From positions 186,001 through 250,000 of the forward strand of contig NZ_NPML01000002.1 in NCBI RefSeq assembly GCF_002252565.1: DNA of 64,000 bases, given 5' to 3'. Under the pieces are notes generated by a model. That model was not told the DNA's origin, searched no databases, and saw nothing but the letters and a program-made list of their open reading frames with translations. This document shows positions 28,216 through 35,963 of this stretch, in pieces. Each line of letters starts with the position of its first letter. Position 1 is the stretch's first letter. The position numbers were made by a program, and so were the translations under genes. The stretch is from Petroclostridium xylanilyticum (GTDB taxonomy: Bacteria; Bacillota; Clostridia; SK-Y3).

Positions 28216-28767
28216 ATGATGGGTAACATATTCTTTATTGCCTTTGCAGTTGGGGTTGTTTATACGCTTATCTCCTTTTTATTAGGTCAAATTTTGAGCT
28301 TTGATGGGGGAGATATTGATGTAGATCTCGATTGGGAGGGTATAGGGTTCTTTGATATTCCTATTTCACCTTTAAAACCGGTGATAATTGCCAGCTTTAT
28401 AACTATATTTGGCGGCGTTGGTCTATTAGCGCATCGTTACAATGGAATGACTTTTCTTTTATCATTTTGTCTTGCTTTAACAATGGCTTTAATTGGTGCA
28501 TTTTTAATATACAAGTTAATAGTTATTCCACTATATCGCGCTCAAAATACTAGTGCCCATGATATAAATCATCTTCAGGGTACCGATGCCGTTGTGACTT
28601 CATCAATTTATGGAGATAAATTTGGAAGAATCCGTTACGTTGTTAATGACTGTACATATTCTGCTCCTGCACGGTCTATTAACCAACAGGATATAAGACA
28701 GGGGGAAAAGGTCATCATCATTGACGTTGAAAAAAATGTTTTTTATGTAGAGAAGCTTCATGAATAG
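28216..28767 (+). CDS. NfeD/YuaF-like membrane protein with C-terminal OB fold
   Basis: A 183-residue protein with three membrane segments (about 5-25, 56-78 and 84-106), an acidic loop (DGGDIDVDLDWEG), and a soluble beta-rich C-terminal domain from about 125 (LQGTDAVVTSSI, GEKVIIIDVEKNVFYVEKL) with NfeD OB-fold layout. Such proteins usually pair with flotillin-type scaffolds. No flotillin gene follows here; the next 1.6 kb is repeat DNA, so a partner may have been displaced. Confidence 0.7.
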   Translation: MMGNIFFIAFAVGVVYTLISFLLGQILSFDGGDIDVDLDWEGIGFFDIPISPLKPVIIASFITIFGGVGLLAHRYNGMTFLLSFCLALTMALIGAFLIYKLIVIPLYRAQNTSAHDINHLQGTDAVVTSSIYGDKFGRIRYVVNDCTYSAPARSINQQDIRQGEKVIIIDVEKNVFYVEKLHE

Positions 28768-28851
28768 CTGGTTCGTTTAAAGTTTTACAAAAAATAGTAC
28801 AAAAGGAAATGTGTAGATTTATGACTCCAGAGTCGCAAATCTATGAACGAA

Positions 28852-29115
28852 CAATGGGGACGGTTCTTATTGTGTGGCGAATGTATGGAACAATGGGGAC
28901 GGTTCTTATGAGACACGAACAATGGGGACGCTTGAACAGAGCTAGGGAAATAGAGGTTATGTCTGCTCTGGATATATTTTAGGATAACAGGTATTAATAG
29001 AACTGCTGCTAGCAAATCTTGACAATGAGAACCGTCCCTATTGACCTCTATGACAATGAGAACCGTCCCTATTGACCCTAGTCCCTATTGACCCTACTAT
29101 TGACCTCTATTGACC
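28852..29115. repeat. REP-like element beta, copy 1, with nested ends
   Basis: Three left ends (CAATGGGGACGGTTCTT at 28852 and 28890, and a shortened one at 28920) precede a core beginning GAACAGAGCTAGGGAAATAG. They are mirrored by two full right ends (GACAATGAGAACCGTCCC, 29021 and 29052) and shorter CTATTGACC copies to 29115. The core is shared with copies at 32342, 34708 and 40663. Confidence 0.8.
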
Positions 29116-29283
29116 AAGTAGCTTTTATAAGTAAACACAGGTTAAAAGAATTAAAAGGAAAAATAATCTCTTCTTAAAATGGAGGAGATTATTTTTGTTT
29201 ATATATCATTTTTGACGGATAGGACGGTTAATTAAAACCCCTAAACCGGGCCATTCGCGCCTCAAATGTGGCCAGTTGCGCCG
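29116..29283 (+). pseudogene. Duplicated 3' end of lytTR regulator gene plus downstream sequence
   Basis: These 168 bp match 40490-40657 with few differences. They include the last 20 codons of the LytTR response regulator (SKHRLKELKGKIISS and stop), its terminator hairpin, and the following GGGCCATTC module. The copy has no start and is preceded by a beta element. Confidence 0.85.
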
Positions 29284-29419
29284 TAAAAGTGACCAGTTAG
29301 GAAAATCGGCAGGATTTTGGGAGTGTATCAAGAATATATCAAATATAACAAAAACTTAGAATTAATATCTTACAAGCAACATGGTTATATCAATACACTG
29401 AATGGAAAATCTCGTTATA

Positions 29420-29731
29420 AAACATCTATATCAATAACACTAAATATATTACATGCGTTATGACGGGGAAGCAGCAACATGTATGGAATGTTGCTGCCAG
29501 AAAATCACCATGGAGGGAGATTTTAGGCTTATTCCGGCACGGGTGCCGTTATAAGCCGACGGCAAAACATGGAGTACATGCTGCTGTTTCCACCAATGTA
29601 ATGTATTAAGTGTAATTTATATAGTATACGTTATATTGAAAATTTTTTGAAAGAAAAAAAGCGTGGTGATTCCCTTGGGCTGAAAAAGTGATGCGCTTAT
29701 TGTTGCAAATAAAAAATAGAGTTAAGGAGGT
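29420..29731 (+). repeat. 312-bp leader module, copy 1 (contains element alpha copy B)
   Basis: Bases 29420-29731 are nearly identical to 32509-32820, without length change. The module holds palindromic element alpha (29426-29624) and about 105 bp of leader ending in TTAAGGAGGT, a strong Shine-Dalgarno site. Here it leads into a 16-codon frame (ATG 29741, MIIHIRSPNKIRMFFY and stop). Confidence 0.85.
29426..29624 (+). repeat. Structured palindromic element alpha, copy B
   Basis: A 199-bp element with long imperfect terminal inverted repeats (CTATATCAATAACACTAAAT at the left; its inverse ends at 29624). The internal arm AAGCAGCAACATGTA can pair with TACATGCTGCTGTTT near the right end or with the nearer ATGTTGCTGC. 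The core holds an AAAATC/GATTTT hairpin and a GGCTTAT/ATAAGCC hairpin capped by CGGCAC/GTGCCG. The related region at 35.1 kb lacks the element, so it is a discrete insertion. Confidence 0.8.
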
Positions 29732-29740
29732 ATACAAGTC

Positions 29741-29791
29741 ATGATAATACATATAAGATCGCCGAACAAAATCAGAATGTTTTTTTATTAA
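29741..29791 (+). other. Short frame behind shared Shine-Dalgarno site
   Basis: ATG 29741 follows GGAGGTATACAAGTC and encodes 16 residues (MIIHIRSPNKIRMFFY) before TAA. A second frame at 35770 begins MIIHIRSPDK behind the same GGAGGTATACAAGTC. Either both are the first codons of a truncated gene or they are short peptides; the sequence does not decide. Confidence 0.3.
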
Positions 29792-29811
29792 AAGATTTTA
29801 CAATGTTAAAT

Positions 29812-29975
29812 GGGTAGTGTCAAAAGATTTATAAAAAATGATTAACATAAGAAGATGATAAATGACATAAGAAGACCTAAAGCAGCATAAGTTGCACCAC
29901 ATATAAAAAGATACATCGTCATTGTAAGCCCTCAAGGGCAATACTGTGTTCGGCTTACGCTGACTTTTGACAGCC
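29812..29975. other. Possible insertion-element remnant in gene-free stretch
   Basis: GTGTCAAAAG near 29816 and CTTTTGACAG at 29964-29973 form an inverted pair about 150 bp apart. No transposase frame lies between them. Bases 29976-30390 contain no credible gene either, only stop-rich frames. Low-confidence reading of a decayed element. Confidence 0.3.
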
Positions 29976-30409
29976 TTATTCTTGCGATGGAAAGGATAAC
30001 CAAGCGGTGCAAGAGACGCAAGTAAAACTAAGTAAAACTAGCGTTTTCACACTTGATGATAGATTTGAACCTTGACAAAATGAGCCGGATAGTTGGGATG
30101 AATTTTCACTATAAGGACAAAGACCCCGTGGTGGAGTTTGACTGACATCCACCTCATGGACTGCAGAACGAAGGAATTAAGGGCTATGACCCCGTTAGAT
30201 ATGGGAGGTTTGCTGCCGGAGATTATGTGGATACCAATGGCCGTGATACTGAAAGAAAGACGCAGTGTTATTAGGTCATACAACATCATTCATAATTGTG
30301 CAGCAATGCAATATCTGTCCATATGGCATGTTTTGAAAATGTTGAAATTCTATGATTGAGTGAAAAAATGAAAGAAAACGAAGAAATATTAGGGAGGTAT
30401 ATAATTATC

Positions 30410-31090
30410 ATGAAAAAAATTATATGCTCATTGACTGTTTTGGCATTGACTTTTAATGTTTTTGCAGTGTCTGCAAGTGCAAAATCAAAAAAACCGTTGG
30501 GGAATGTAACTGAAGAGAAATTGGACATTCCACATGAAGTAACTACAACTATGCAATATGACTTGGAAGAAGCGCAAAAAATTGCAGAACAAGAAAAAAG
30601 CAGTCATATTGACAACTCAGATAACACCTCAACGACTCTAGGTGATGTTACGACACAAGATTTGGATTTGAGGTGGCATACACATCGTATTGAAAACGTA
30701 AGGATATATCAGATTAATGATTATTATCCAGTTACAGACTGGTACGTTGGTTCTGCTACAATTGCATATCAGCAAGGACAATCTTTCACAATTTCGGGCT
30801 CTGTTAACACAACTTGCGGAGTTAGTGCAAGTACAGCAGTTGCTCAAGTCAAAGCGGATACAGGTGTTACTATAGGGGCTTCTACAACGGTAACTTGTAG
30901 TACTACATATACAAGAACAATTTCTTCAGGTTATAAAGGGAGAATAATTTACAGATATACCTATGATTATGCAACCTTCACCTGTGTAAAAGACTATGAT
31001 AATCCTAATTATCGTGATGAATATGGTGAGGGAGATGGCAAATCTGCAGCATATGATGGGTACTTTACTTTGCAACAAGTTTCACTTTAA
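30410..31090 (+). CDS. Secreted protein of unknown function
   Basis: A 226-residue protein with a clear signal peptide (MKKIICSLTVLALTFNVFAV, cleavage near SASA-K), a low-complexity linker (about 30-75), and a Thr/Ser/Tyr-rich beta-strand domain. The last part has alternating strands (TTVTCSTTYTRTISSGYKGR) and ends near GKSAAYDGYFTLQQVSL. I recognise no family. ATG 30410 has GGGAGG upstream; the longer frame to 30356 would bury the signal peptide. A strong terminator follows. It is the first coding gene of the exoprotein island. Confidence 0.75.
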   Translation: MKKIICSLTVLALTFNVFAVSASAKSKKPLGNVTEEKLDIPHEVTTTMQYDLEEAQKIAEQEKSSHIDNSDNTSTTLGDVTTQDLDLRWHTHRIENVRIYQINDYYPVTDWYVGSATIAYQQGQSFTISGSVNTTCGVSASTAVAQVKADTGVTIGASTTVTCSTTYTRTISSGYKGRIIYRYTYDYATFTCVKDYDNPNYRDEYGEGDGKSAAYDGYFTLQQVSL

Positions 31091-31099
31091 AGTATATAA

Positions 31100-31156
31100 A
31101 AATATTATAGAACAATCATTTTTTGATTGTTCTATAATATTTCTATAATATTTTTA
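31100..31156 (+). terminator. Rho-independent terminator
   Basis: A perfect 19-bp stem (31100-31118 with 31124-31142, TTTTT loop) lies just after the stop of the secreted protein gene, with a T-rich tail. Confidence 0.75.
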
Positions 31157-31168
31157 TATATCTATATC

Positions 31169-31394
31169 CAGTATTGTTGAAAATAAAAGTTTTGCAAAAG
31201 TCAATAGTAATAGTTTACAGGTATAACCTGGACATATAAGAAAACTATGGGTAGTGTTAGAGAAAAGGGAAGTGATCACCTAAGTCTAACAATATAAAAT
31301 AGTAAACTTCTTGGTTCTACGGTCTGCATCGGTTTCGTCAACGGATTTTTCCAGAACATTCATTGGTAAAAAGCCTTTTAAAGTTTCAAAAACT
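31169..31394 (-). mobile_element. Internally deleted remnant of the IS4-family element
   Basis: The remnant starts with the same terminal sequence as the intact IS (CAGTATTGTTG, 31169). It keeps the terminal region to about 31305, then jumps to DNA matching the 5' end of the transposase gene (31305-31394 with 37929-38027, opposite strand to the window). About 1.1 kb, and the other inverted repeat, are missing. It cannot encode a transposase. Confidence 0.8.
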
Positions 31395-31437
31395 ATGCAT
31401 AGGTTATATAAATTAGCGTAATAAGAGGAGGCCTGTA

Positions 31438-32319
31438 ATGAAACAAATAAGTATTTGTGTTATTTTTATATCTATCATAATAATATTAACTTCATGTAAT
31501 AGTAAAGTAGCAAATTATAATCAATCATTGTCGTATATGGAACTTATTGAATTTGATAAATATAATTCATTAATAACACTAAATGATGATATAGATCCAA
31601 ATTCATATGAATCTATCTTGTTTTATGGTAAAATTAACTCATCACAGGCGATTGAAGAAATAGAAGAAGATATTAAACAAGAACTGAAGTCAATATCATT
31701 AATACAAAATGAAGAAATTATTATGGAGTCAGATAATTTTATTTGGAACATAAACGATAGTGATAATATAAAAAATTTTGAATTACAAGTAAATATACTT
31801 CCAAATAAAATAGATACTAATGTTTATATTGATAAATTACAGTTAAATTTAAATACAGATAAGAAAATAACAAAAGAGATTGGAATGTATTACATAAATA
31901 CACATAACATGGCCAATAATAAAATATTATCTGTTGTTGAGTCGCCTATTGAACCACATAAACTACCTGTTATTGGAAAGGAATCAACAGTTAGTTATAG
32001 AATTATGACGCTAACAGAAAACTTTAACAATAACTTTAAAGTTACAGTAGATGTACCGGAATTTTTTACTAAATTTTTTTCAATAACAAGTGTTAAATGG
32101 AATTACGATGATAAGCTAACTGAAGATATAAAAAAAGAGTATAAGAAATCTATTACAGAAGCTGAAATTAAAAACGTAAAGATATATGAAGTTATAGTAA
32201 CATATAAGGTAAACGAAAAAAGCAATATTCTTTTTAAACCTTTAATTTTCTCAGATATTACTAATTCAAATGAATTTTGTACTCCCTCTGTTCCATTAAA
32301 GTTTCATTATACTGATTAA
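31438..32319 (+). CDS. Lipoprotein of unknown function
   Basis: A 293-residue protein with a lipoprotein signal (MKQISICVIFISIIIILTSC, lipobox LTSC at Cys20). The mature part is Asn/Lys/Ile-rich, without cysteines or catalytic motifs I can recognise. It looks beta-rich in its second half. GAGGAGG upstream of ATG 31438 supports the start. Codon use is noticeably more AT-rich than in the core genes, consistent with acquired DNA. A beta element begins 22 bp after the stop. Confidence 0.75.
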   Translation: MKQISICVIFISIIIILTSCNSKVANYNQSLSYMELIEFDKYNSLITLNDDIDPNSYESILFYGKINSSQAIEEIEEDIKQELKSISLIQNEEIIMESDNFIWNINDSDNIKNFELQVNILPNKIDTNVYIDKLQLNLNTDKKITKEIGMYYINTHNMANNKILSVVESPIEPHKLPVIGKESTVSYRIMTLTENFNNNFKVTVDVPEFFTKFFSITSVKWNYDDKLTEDIKKEYKKSITEAEIKNVKIYEVIVTYKVNEKSNILFKPLIFSDITNSNEFCTPSVPLKFHYTD

Positions 32320-32341
32320 GACGATTTAGAGCAAGACGGAG

Positions 32342-32503
32342 CAATGGGGACGGTTCTTCTTGTACGGAGCAATGGGGACGGTTCTTCTTGAACAGAGCTG
32401 GGGAAATAGAGGTTATGTCTGCTCTGGATATATTTTAGGATAACAGGTATTAATGGAACTGCTGTTAGCAAATCTTGACAATGAGAACCGTCCTTATTGA
32501 CTT
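32342..32503. repeat. REP-like element beta, copy 2
   Basis: Two left ends (CAATGGGGACGGTTCTTCTT at 32342 and 32370), the shared core, and one right end (GACAATGAGAACCGTCC, 32477-32493). It lies between the lipoprotein gene and the second leader module. Confidence 0.8.
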
Positions 32504-32508
32504 CCCTA

Positions 32509-32820
32509 AAGCATCTATATCAATAACACTAAATATATTACATGCGTTATGACGGGGAAGCAGCAACATATATGGAATGTTGCTGTCAGAAAATCACCAT
32601 GGAGGGAGATTTTAGGCTTATTCCGGCACGGGTGCCGTTATAAGCCGACGGCAAAACATGGAGTACATGCTGCTGTTTCCACCAATGTAATGTATTAAGT
32701 GTAATTTATATAGTATACGTTATATTGAAAATTTTTTGAAAGAAAAAAAGCGTGGTGATTCCCTTGGGCTGAAAAAGTGATGTGCTTATTGTTGCAAATA
32801 AAAAATAGAGTTAAGGAGGT
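32509..32820 (+). repeat. 312-bp leader module, copy 2 (contains element alpha copy C)
   Basis: A near-identical copy of 29420-29731, again ending in TTAAGGAGGT. Element alpha occupies 32515-32713. Here the module serves as the 5' leader and ribosome binding site of the C39-like peptidase gene at 32828. Confidence 0.85.
32515..32713 (+). repeat. Structured palindromic element alpha, copy C
   Basis: 199 bp, differing from copy B by only a few bases (for example GTTGCTGT for GTTGCTGC, which turns a G-C pair into G-U). The same folding potential is kept. Confidence 0.8.
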
Positions 32821-32827
32821 TACTACT

Positions 32828-33415
32828 ATGAAAAAATTACTGTCTGTAATTTTAATTTTATCAATTCTATTGAGTTCCAGTTCTCAAATATTTGCTAAAA
32901 ACGGAGGTTATGAGAAAGCAGAACCATTCTTTAGTGAAAGTGAAGCTGCCGATATAGCACTGCTGTTCGTTTTGAAAAACATGGACAATAGTGGGACCTG
33001 GAACAAGAATACAATGATAAACAAAGTATACACTCTCTATGACGTAGATGATGCTATAACAGGTTATACATTTTGCTTGAATACTGATGGCAATGAAAGC
33101 GGTTATATATGTGTTTCAGCCAATGAAGACGAAATGCCGATTCAAGAGTTTTCATTCAGCGGAACACCTATATTTGAAGAAAGCCTAGAAGAAGGCATTC
33201 TTTCTGATGTTGAGGTGAATGATTTTTCAGGTTCCAATAACAAAAATAATCGTAAAGGCAGAATTGTATATAATGGTCCATTAGAATATTTCCTGAATTC
33301 TGATGGGAAATATTACGACATGGATAGAAAAAAAATTCCCGATAAAAAAGATATTAAAAAACACAAAATGTCGCAAAATGGTAGTTCCAATAGTATAAGA
33401 GAAATCATGAAATAA
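32828..33415 (+). CDS. Secreted C39-like peptidase, N-terminal part (frameshifted)
   Basis: 195 residues with a signal peptide (MKKLLSVILILSILLSSSSQ) and a propeptide-like region (FFSESEAADIALLFVLKNMD, SGYICVSANEDEMPIQEFSF) resembling N-terminal segments of secreted papain-like proteases. The frame ends at TAA 33413-33415. In the next frame the catalytic half follows without a gap. One extra base at ATGAAATAAAAAAA would join the two. ATG 32828 is supported by GGAGGT in the shared leader. Confidence 0.7.
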   Translation: MKKLLSVILILSILLSSSSQIFAKNGGYEKAEPFFSESEAADIALLFVLKNMDNSGTWNKNTMINKVYTLYDVDDAITGYTFCLNTDGNESGYICVSANEDEMPIQEFSFSGTPIFEESLEEGILSDVEVNDFSGSNNKNNRKGRIVYNGPLEYFLNSDGKYYDMDRKKIPDKKDIKKHKMSQNGSSNSIREIMK

Positions 33416-33420
33416 AAAAA

Positions 33421-34059
33421 TTAATCCAGGATAGTTACAAATCTTATATAGGAGCAACCTATGACGGTCAAATCAGCGGCTATGTTATTGATGATAGATT
33501 TGACTATATGATAGACAGGTATGAGGATTACAGATATGAGGACGGAAATAGTCTCTCTGGTTTTCCGGGCTTGGATATGGATGACTTCGGTGATGATAAT
33601 GACTGTACCCTGGTATCAATAACAGCTATGTCATATTATTGCCATAATAACGGTTATGACGATATTCCAAGTTCTACCACCAAAATTTATAATGATGTTT
33701 TGGATGTTGCAGAGGACCATGGATACACACCTGAAGGTGGAACAAATCCTACTGTAATTGACAATATAATTGAAGATGTATTTGACGAATGGGGATACGA
33801 TATTAACGCAAGCAACGTGTATATTTGGTCGTTTAGTACCTTCACAAATGAAATTGATCGTAATAGACCGGTGATTTTTAACATAGCAACCGGCTATTAT
33901 AGTAATCACTCAGTTTCTATTTTTGGGTATAAGGAATATGACGTTGCCGATTTTTTAATGGTAAAAGATAATTGGTCTACATCTACAAGATATATACACT
34001 ATCAGGAAATGTACGATGATTTCGGAAGTGTAACCAAAACCAATATAGACATAGATTAG
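33421..34059 (+). pseudogene. Secreted C39-like peptidase, catalytic part (out of frame)
   Basis: The open frame begins directly after the stop of the upstream part (IQDSYKSYIGATYDGQISGY) and continues through GFPGLDMDDFGDDNDCTLVS, where Cys is the likely nucleophile. RPVIFNIATGYYSNHSVSIF places the catalytic His, and FLMVKDNWSTSTRYIHY the third catalytic position. This matches the C39-like peptidase layout. The first internal ATG is 33508, without a ribosome binding site. As sequenced the enzyme would not be made in one piece. Confidence 0.7.
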
Positions 34060-34294
34060 AATTCAACAAATATGCCGAAAATGCATATAGTGATATTAAT
34101 AAACTAGTTTATGGAAATTTTTGATTTTATTGATTTTCTCGTTAATTGCTTAACTTTATCGGACATAGTTTCATTGCCTTTTGGGATCTGGCTTTGGAAC
34201 GATATCTTAATTTAAACACAGGGCAATGAACTTGTCCATTTCACTTGTTTGAATTTGTAAAGTCTAAAATACGTCACTAAAGGGGGATAATATA

Positions 34295-34729
34295 TTGAAA
34301 AAAAAGTTGTTTGCTGCAATTTTGCTAGTACTAGTTTTGTTAGTGCTTTCAGCTATCGGAATATTTGTTTTACGGGCATTTGATTCCAGCTTCAGGTATA
34401 GTTTTGATGTCAATTTTAATAACGCAAAAGAACATAAATCATATTCTGAAGATTTAAGGAATTTTACAACATTACCCTTGCCTCCATCTACTGCATTTGC
34501 TTTCAGACATTCAGATACAGCGGTAACGTATTATACTAAACTAAACTATGACGAATTTATTAAATATTACAAAGATAATGGTTATACAGTAAATGAAAAT
34601 GTAATCACACATAATAATGTAAACTTTATAATCATATACAAAAATTATGAAGGAAGCTATAAATACAATTTCATTGAAATTGATTTATTTACAAGAAGAC
34701 TGCAGAACAATGGGAACGGTTCTTGTTGA
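34295..34729 (+). CDS. Small membrane-anchored protein with element-derived C terminus
   Basis: A 144-residue protein with an N-terminal membrane helix (LFAAILLVLVLLVLSAIGIF) and an extracellular domain with YYTKLNYDEFIKYYKDNGYT. Its start is TTG 34295, 8 nt after GGGGG. No family recognised. The last seven codons (about NNGNGSC) lie inside REP-like element beta, so the natural C terminus was replaced or extended when the element inserted. Confidence 0.6.
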   Translation: MKKKLFAAILLVLVLLVLSAIGIFVLRAFDSSFRYSFDVNFNNAKEHKSYSEDLRNFTTLPLPPSTAFAFRHSDTAVTYYTKLNYDEFIKYYKDNGYTVNENVITHNNVNFIIIYKNYEGSYKYNFIEIDLFTRRLQNNGNGSC

Positions 34730-34918
34730 TAAATTACTTGAACAGAGCTGGGGAAATAGAGGTTATGTCTGTTCTGGATATATTTTAGGATAACAGGTAT
34801 TAATAGAACTGCTGTTAGCAAATCTTGACAATGAGAACCGTCCCTGTTGGCTCCCAGCAAATCTTGACAATGAGAACCGTCCCTGTTGGCTCCCTGGCTC
34901 CACGTCCCTATTGGCTCC
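34708..34918. repeat. REP-like element beta, copy 3
   Basis: Left end CAATGGGAACGGTTCTTG (34708), the shared core, a first right end (GACAATGAGAACCGTCCC, 34827-34844), a second full right end (34866-34883) and a shortened third (CGTCCCTATTGGCTCC). Confidence 0.8.
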
Positions 34919-35190
34919 TGACAGTTAATTTAAATTCTAAGCTGGGCCATTCGCACCTCAAATGTGGCCAGTTGCGCCGTAAAAGTGACCAGTTAGGAAA
35001 ATTAGAAGGATTTTGGGAATGTATCAAGAATATATAAAATATAACAAAAATTTAGAATTAACATCTTACAAGCAATATGGTTATATCAATATACTGATTT
35101 TTGAATGGAAAATCTCGTTATAAAGCATTTATTATGCATTATATTGAAAACTTTTTGAAAGGAAAAAAGCGGGGTGATTCTTGATTATTC
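34919..35190. repeat. Repeat of the GGGCCATTC module without element alpha
   Basis: This segment matches 29226-29427 and then 29632-29680, but lacks the 199-bp alpha element in between. It therefore shows the unoccupied site (AATCTCGTTATAAAGCAT directly followed by TTATTATGCATTATATTG). Confidence 0.75.
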
Positions 35191-35750
35191 GAACCTTGAA
35201 AAGGGCATAGCAAAGCTAACCATCACCCAAAGGGAGGACAAAAGCCAGTCCCAGATTAACTTTACAGTATAATCATGCTACGGTATCTCAAAAATGTAAA
35301 GAGTTTTTTACAGACAAATTTGGTGCTACTAGATGACCGGAAGGGAAACAGCAGCTTGGCCTAATGGCAGTAGCAATAGAAAAAAGAAGTGATGGTTGGG
35401 GTTGGCTTGTGGATTTATGGAAAAGATGTCTTTCGATAAGAAGTTCCACCGGTTCAGGTTGATGGATAAAACTGTGGAAAACAAAAGGTGTGTTTACCAC
35501 AATTTTATCCACAACCTTCACCGGGAACTTCTAATCTCAAGCCACTTTCTCACAAGCTCCACAAGCCCGGTTGCTGCTACAAAACAATTTAATTATTTAT
35601 TTATGTTATGTAGACAAAGTATATTATTGGCATTTAGTATGCCATAAATCAGTAATGTGAAGTGTTAATTACCAGTTAAATACTGGTAAAATAAATAAAC
35701 CTAAATAAACCTGGACACGAACTAACTTGTTGTGTACAGGTACTATTATA
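35191..35750. other. Gene-free stretch with large hairpin
   Basis: No credible gene. Bases 35440-35482 and 35492-35531 form a roughly 40-bp imperfect inverted repeat (GAAGTTCC at the left, GGAACTTC at the right). One arm contains a perfect DnaA-box sequence, TTATCCACA (35505-35513). A short frame before it ends KLTITQREDKSQSQINFTV and looks like a gene remnant of unknown kind. Confidence 0.45.
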
Positions 35751-35963
35751 CGAGGAGGTATACAAGTCATGATAATACATATAAGGTCACCGGACAAAAA
35801 AGGTTTTTACGCCTTAGTATCTTGATCTTTGTGAAGACTTAGTTAAATATAATATAGAATCGCTTTTCTTATATTTTTCAAATATATTATTAGTGTTGAA
35901 CAGAGAATCAATGGGAAAAGTTCAGGCTCTTTTGTTCTAAAATAACAAATGGGAGGGATAAAG

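Noticed and set aside
29812-29975. Intact insertion sequence
   Set aside because: The inverted ends are short and imperfect and no transposase frame lies between them; kept only as a low-confidence remnant.
30138-30359. 73-residue plus-strand frame in the gene-free stretch
   Set aside because: No ribosome binding site, no recognisable similarity, and surrounded by stop-rich repeat DNA.
33405-33425. Programmed -1 frameshift in the C39-like peptidase gene
   Set aside because: The A run lies after the stop codon and there is no canonical slippery heptamer with the right frame, so a mutation or sequencing error is simpler.
35440-35531. Replication origin
   Set aside because: Only one perfect DnaA box and no replication initiator gene or AT-rich unwinding region beside it.
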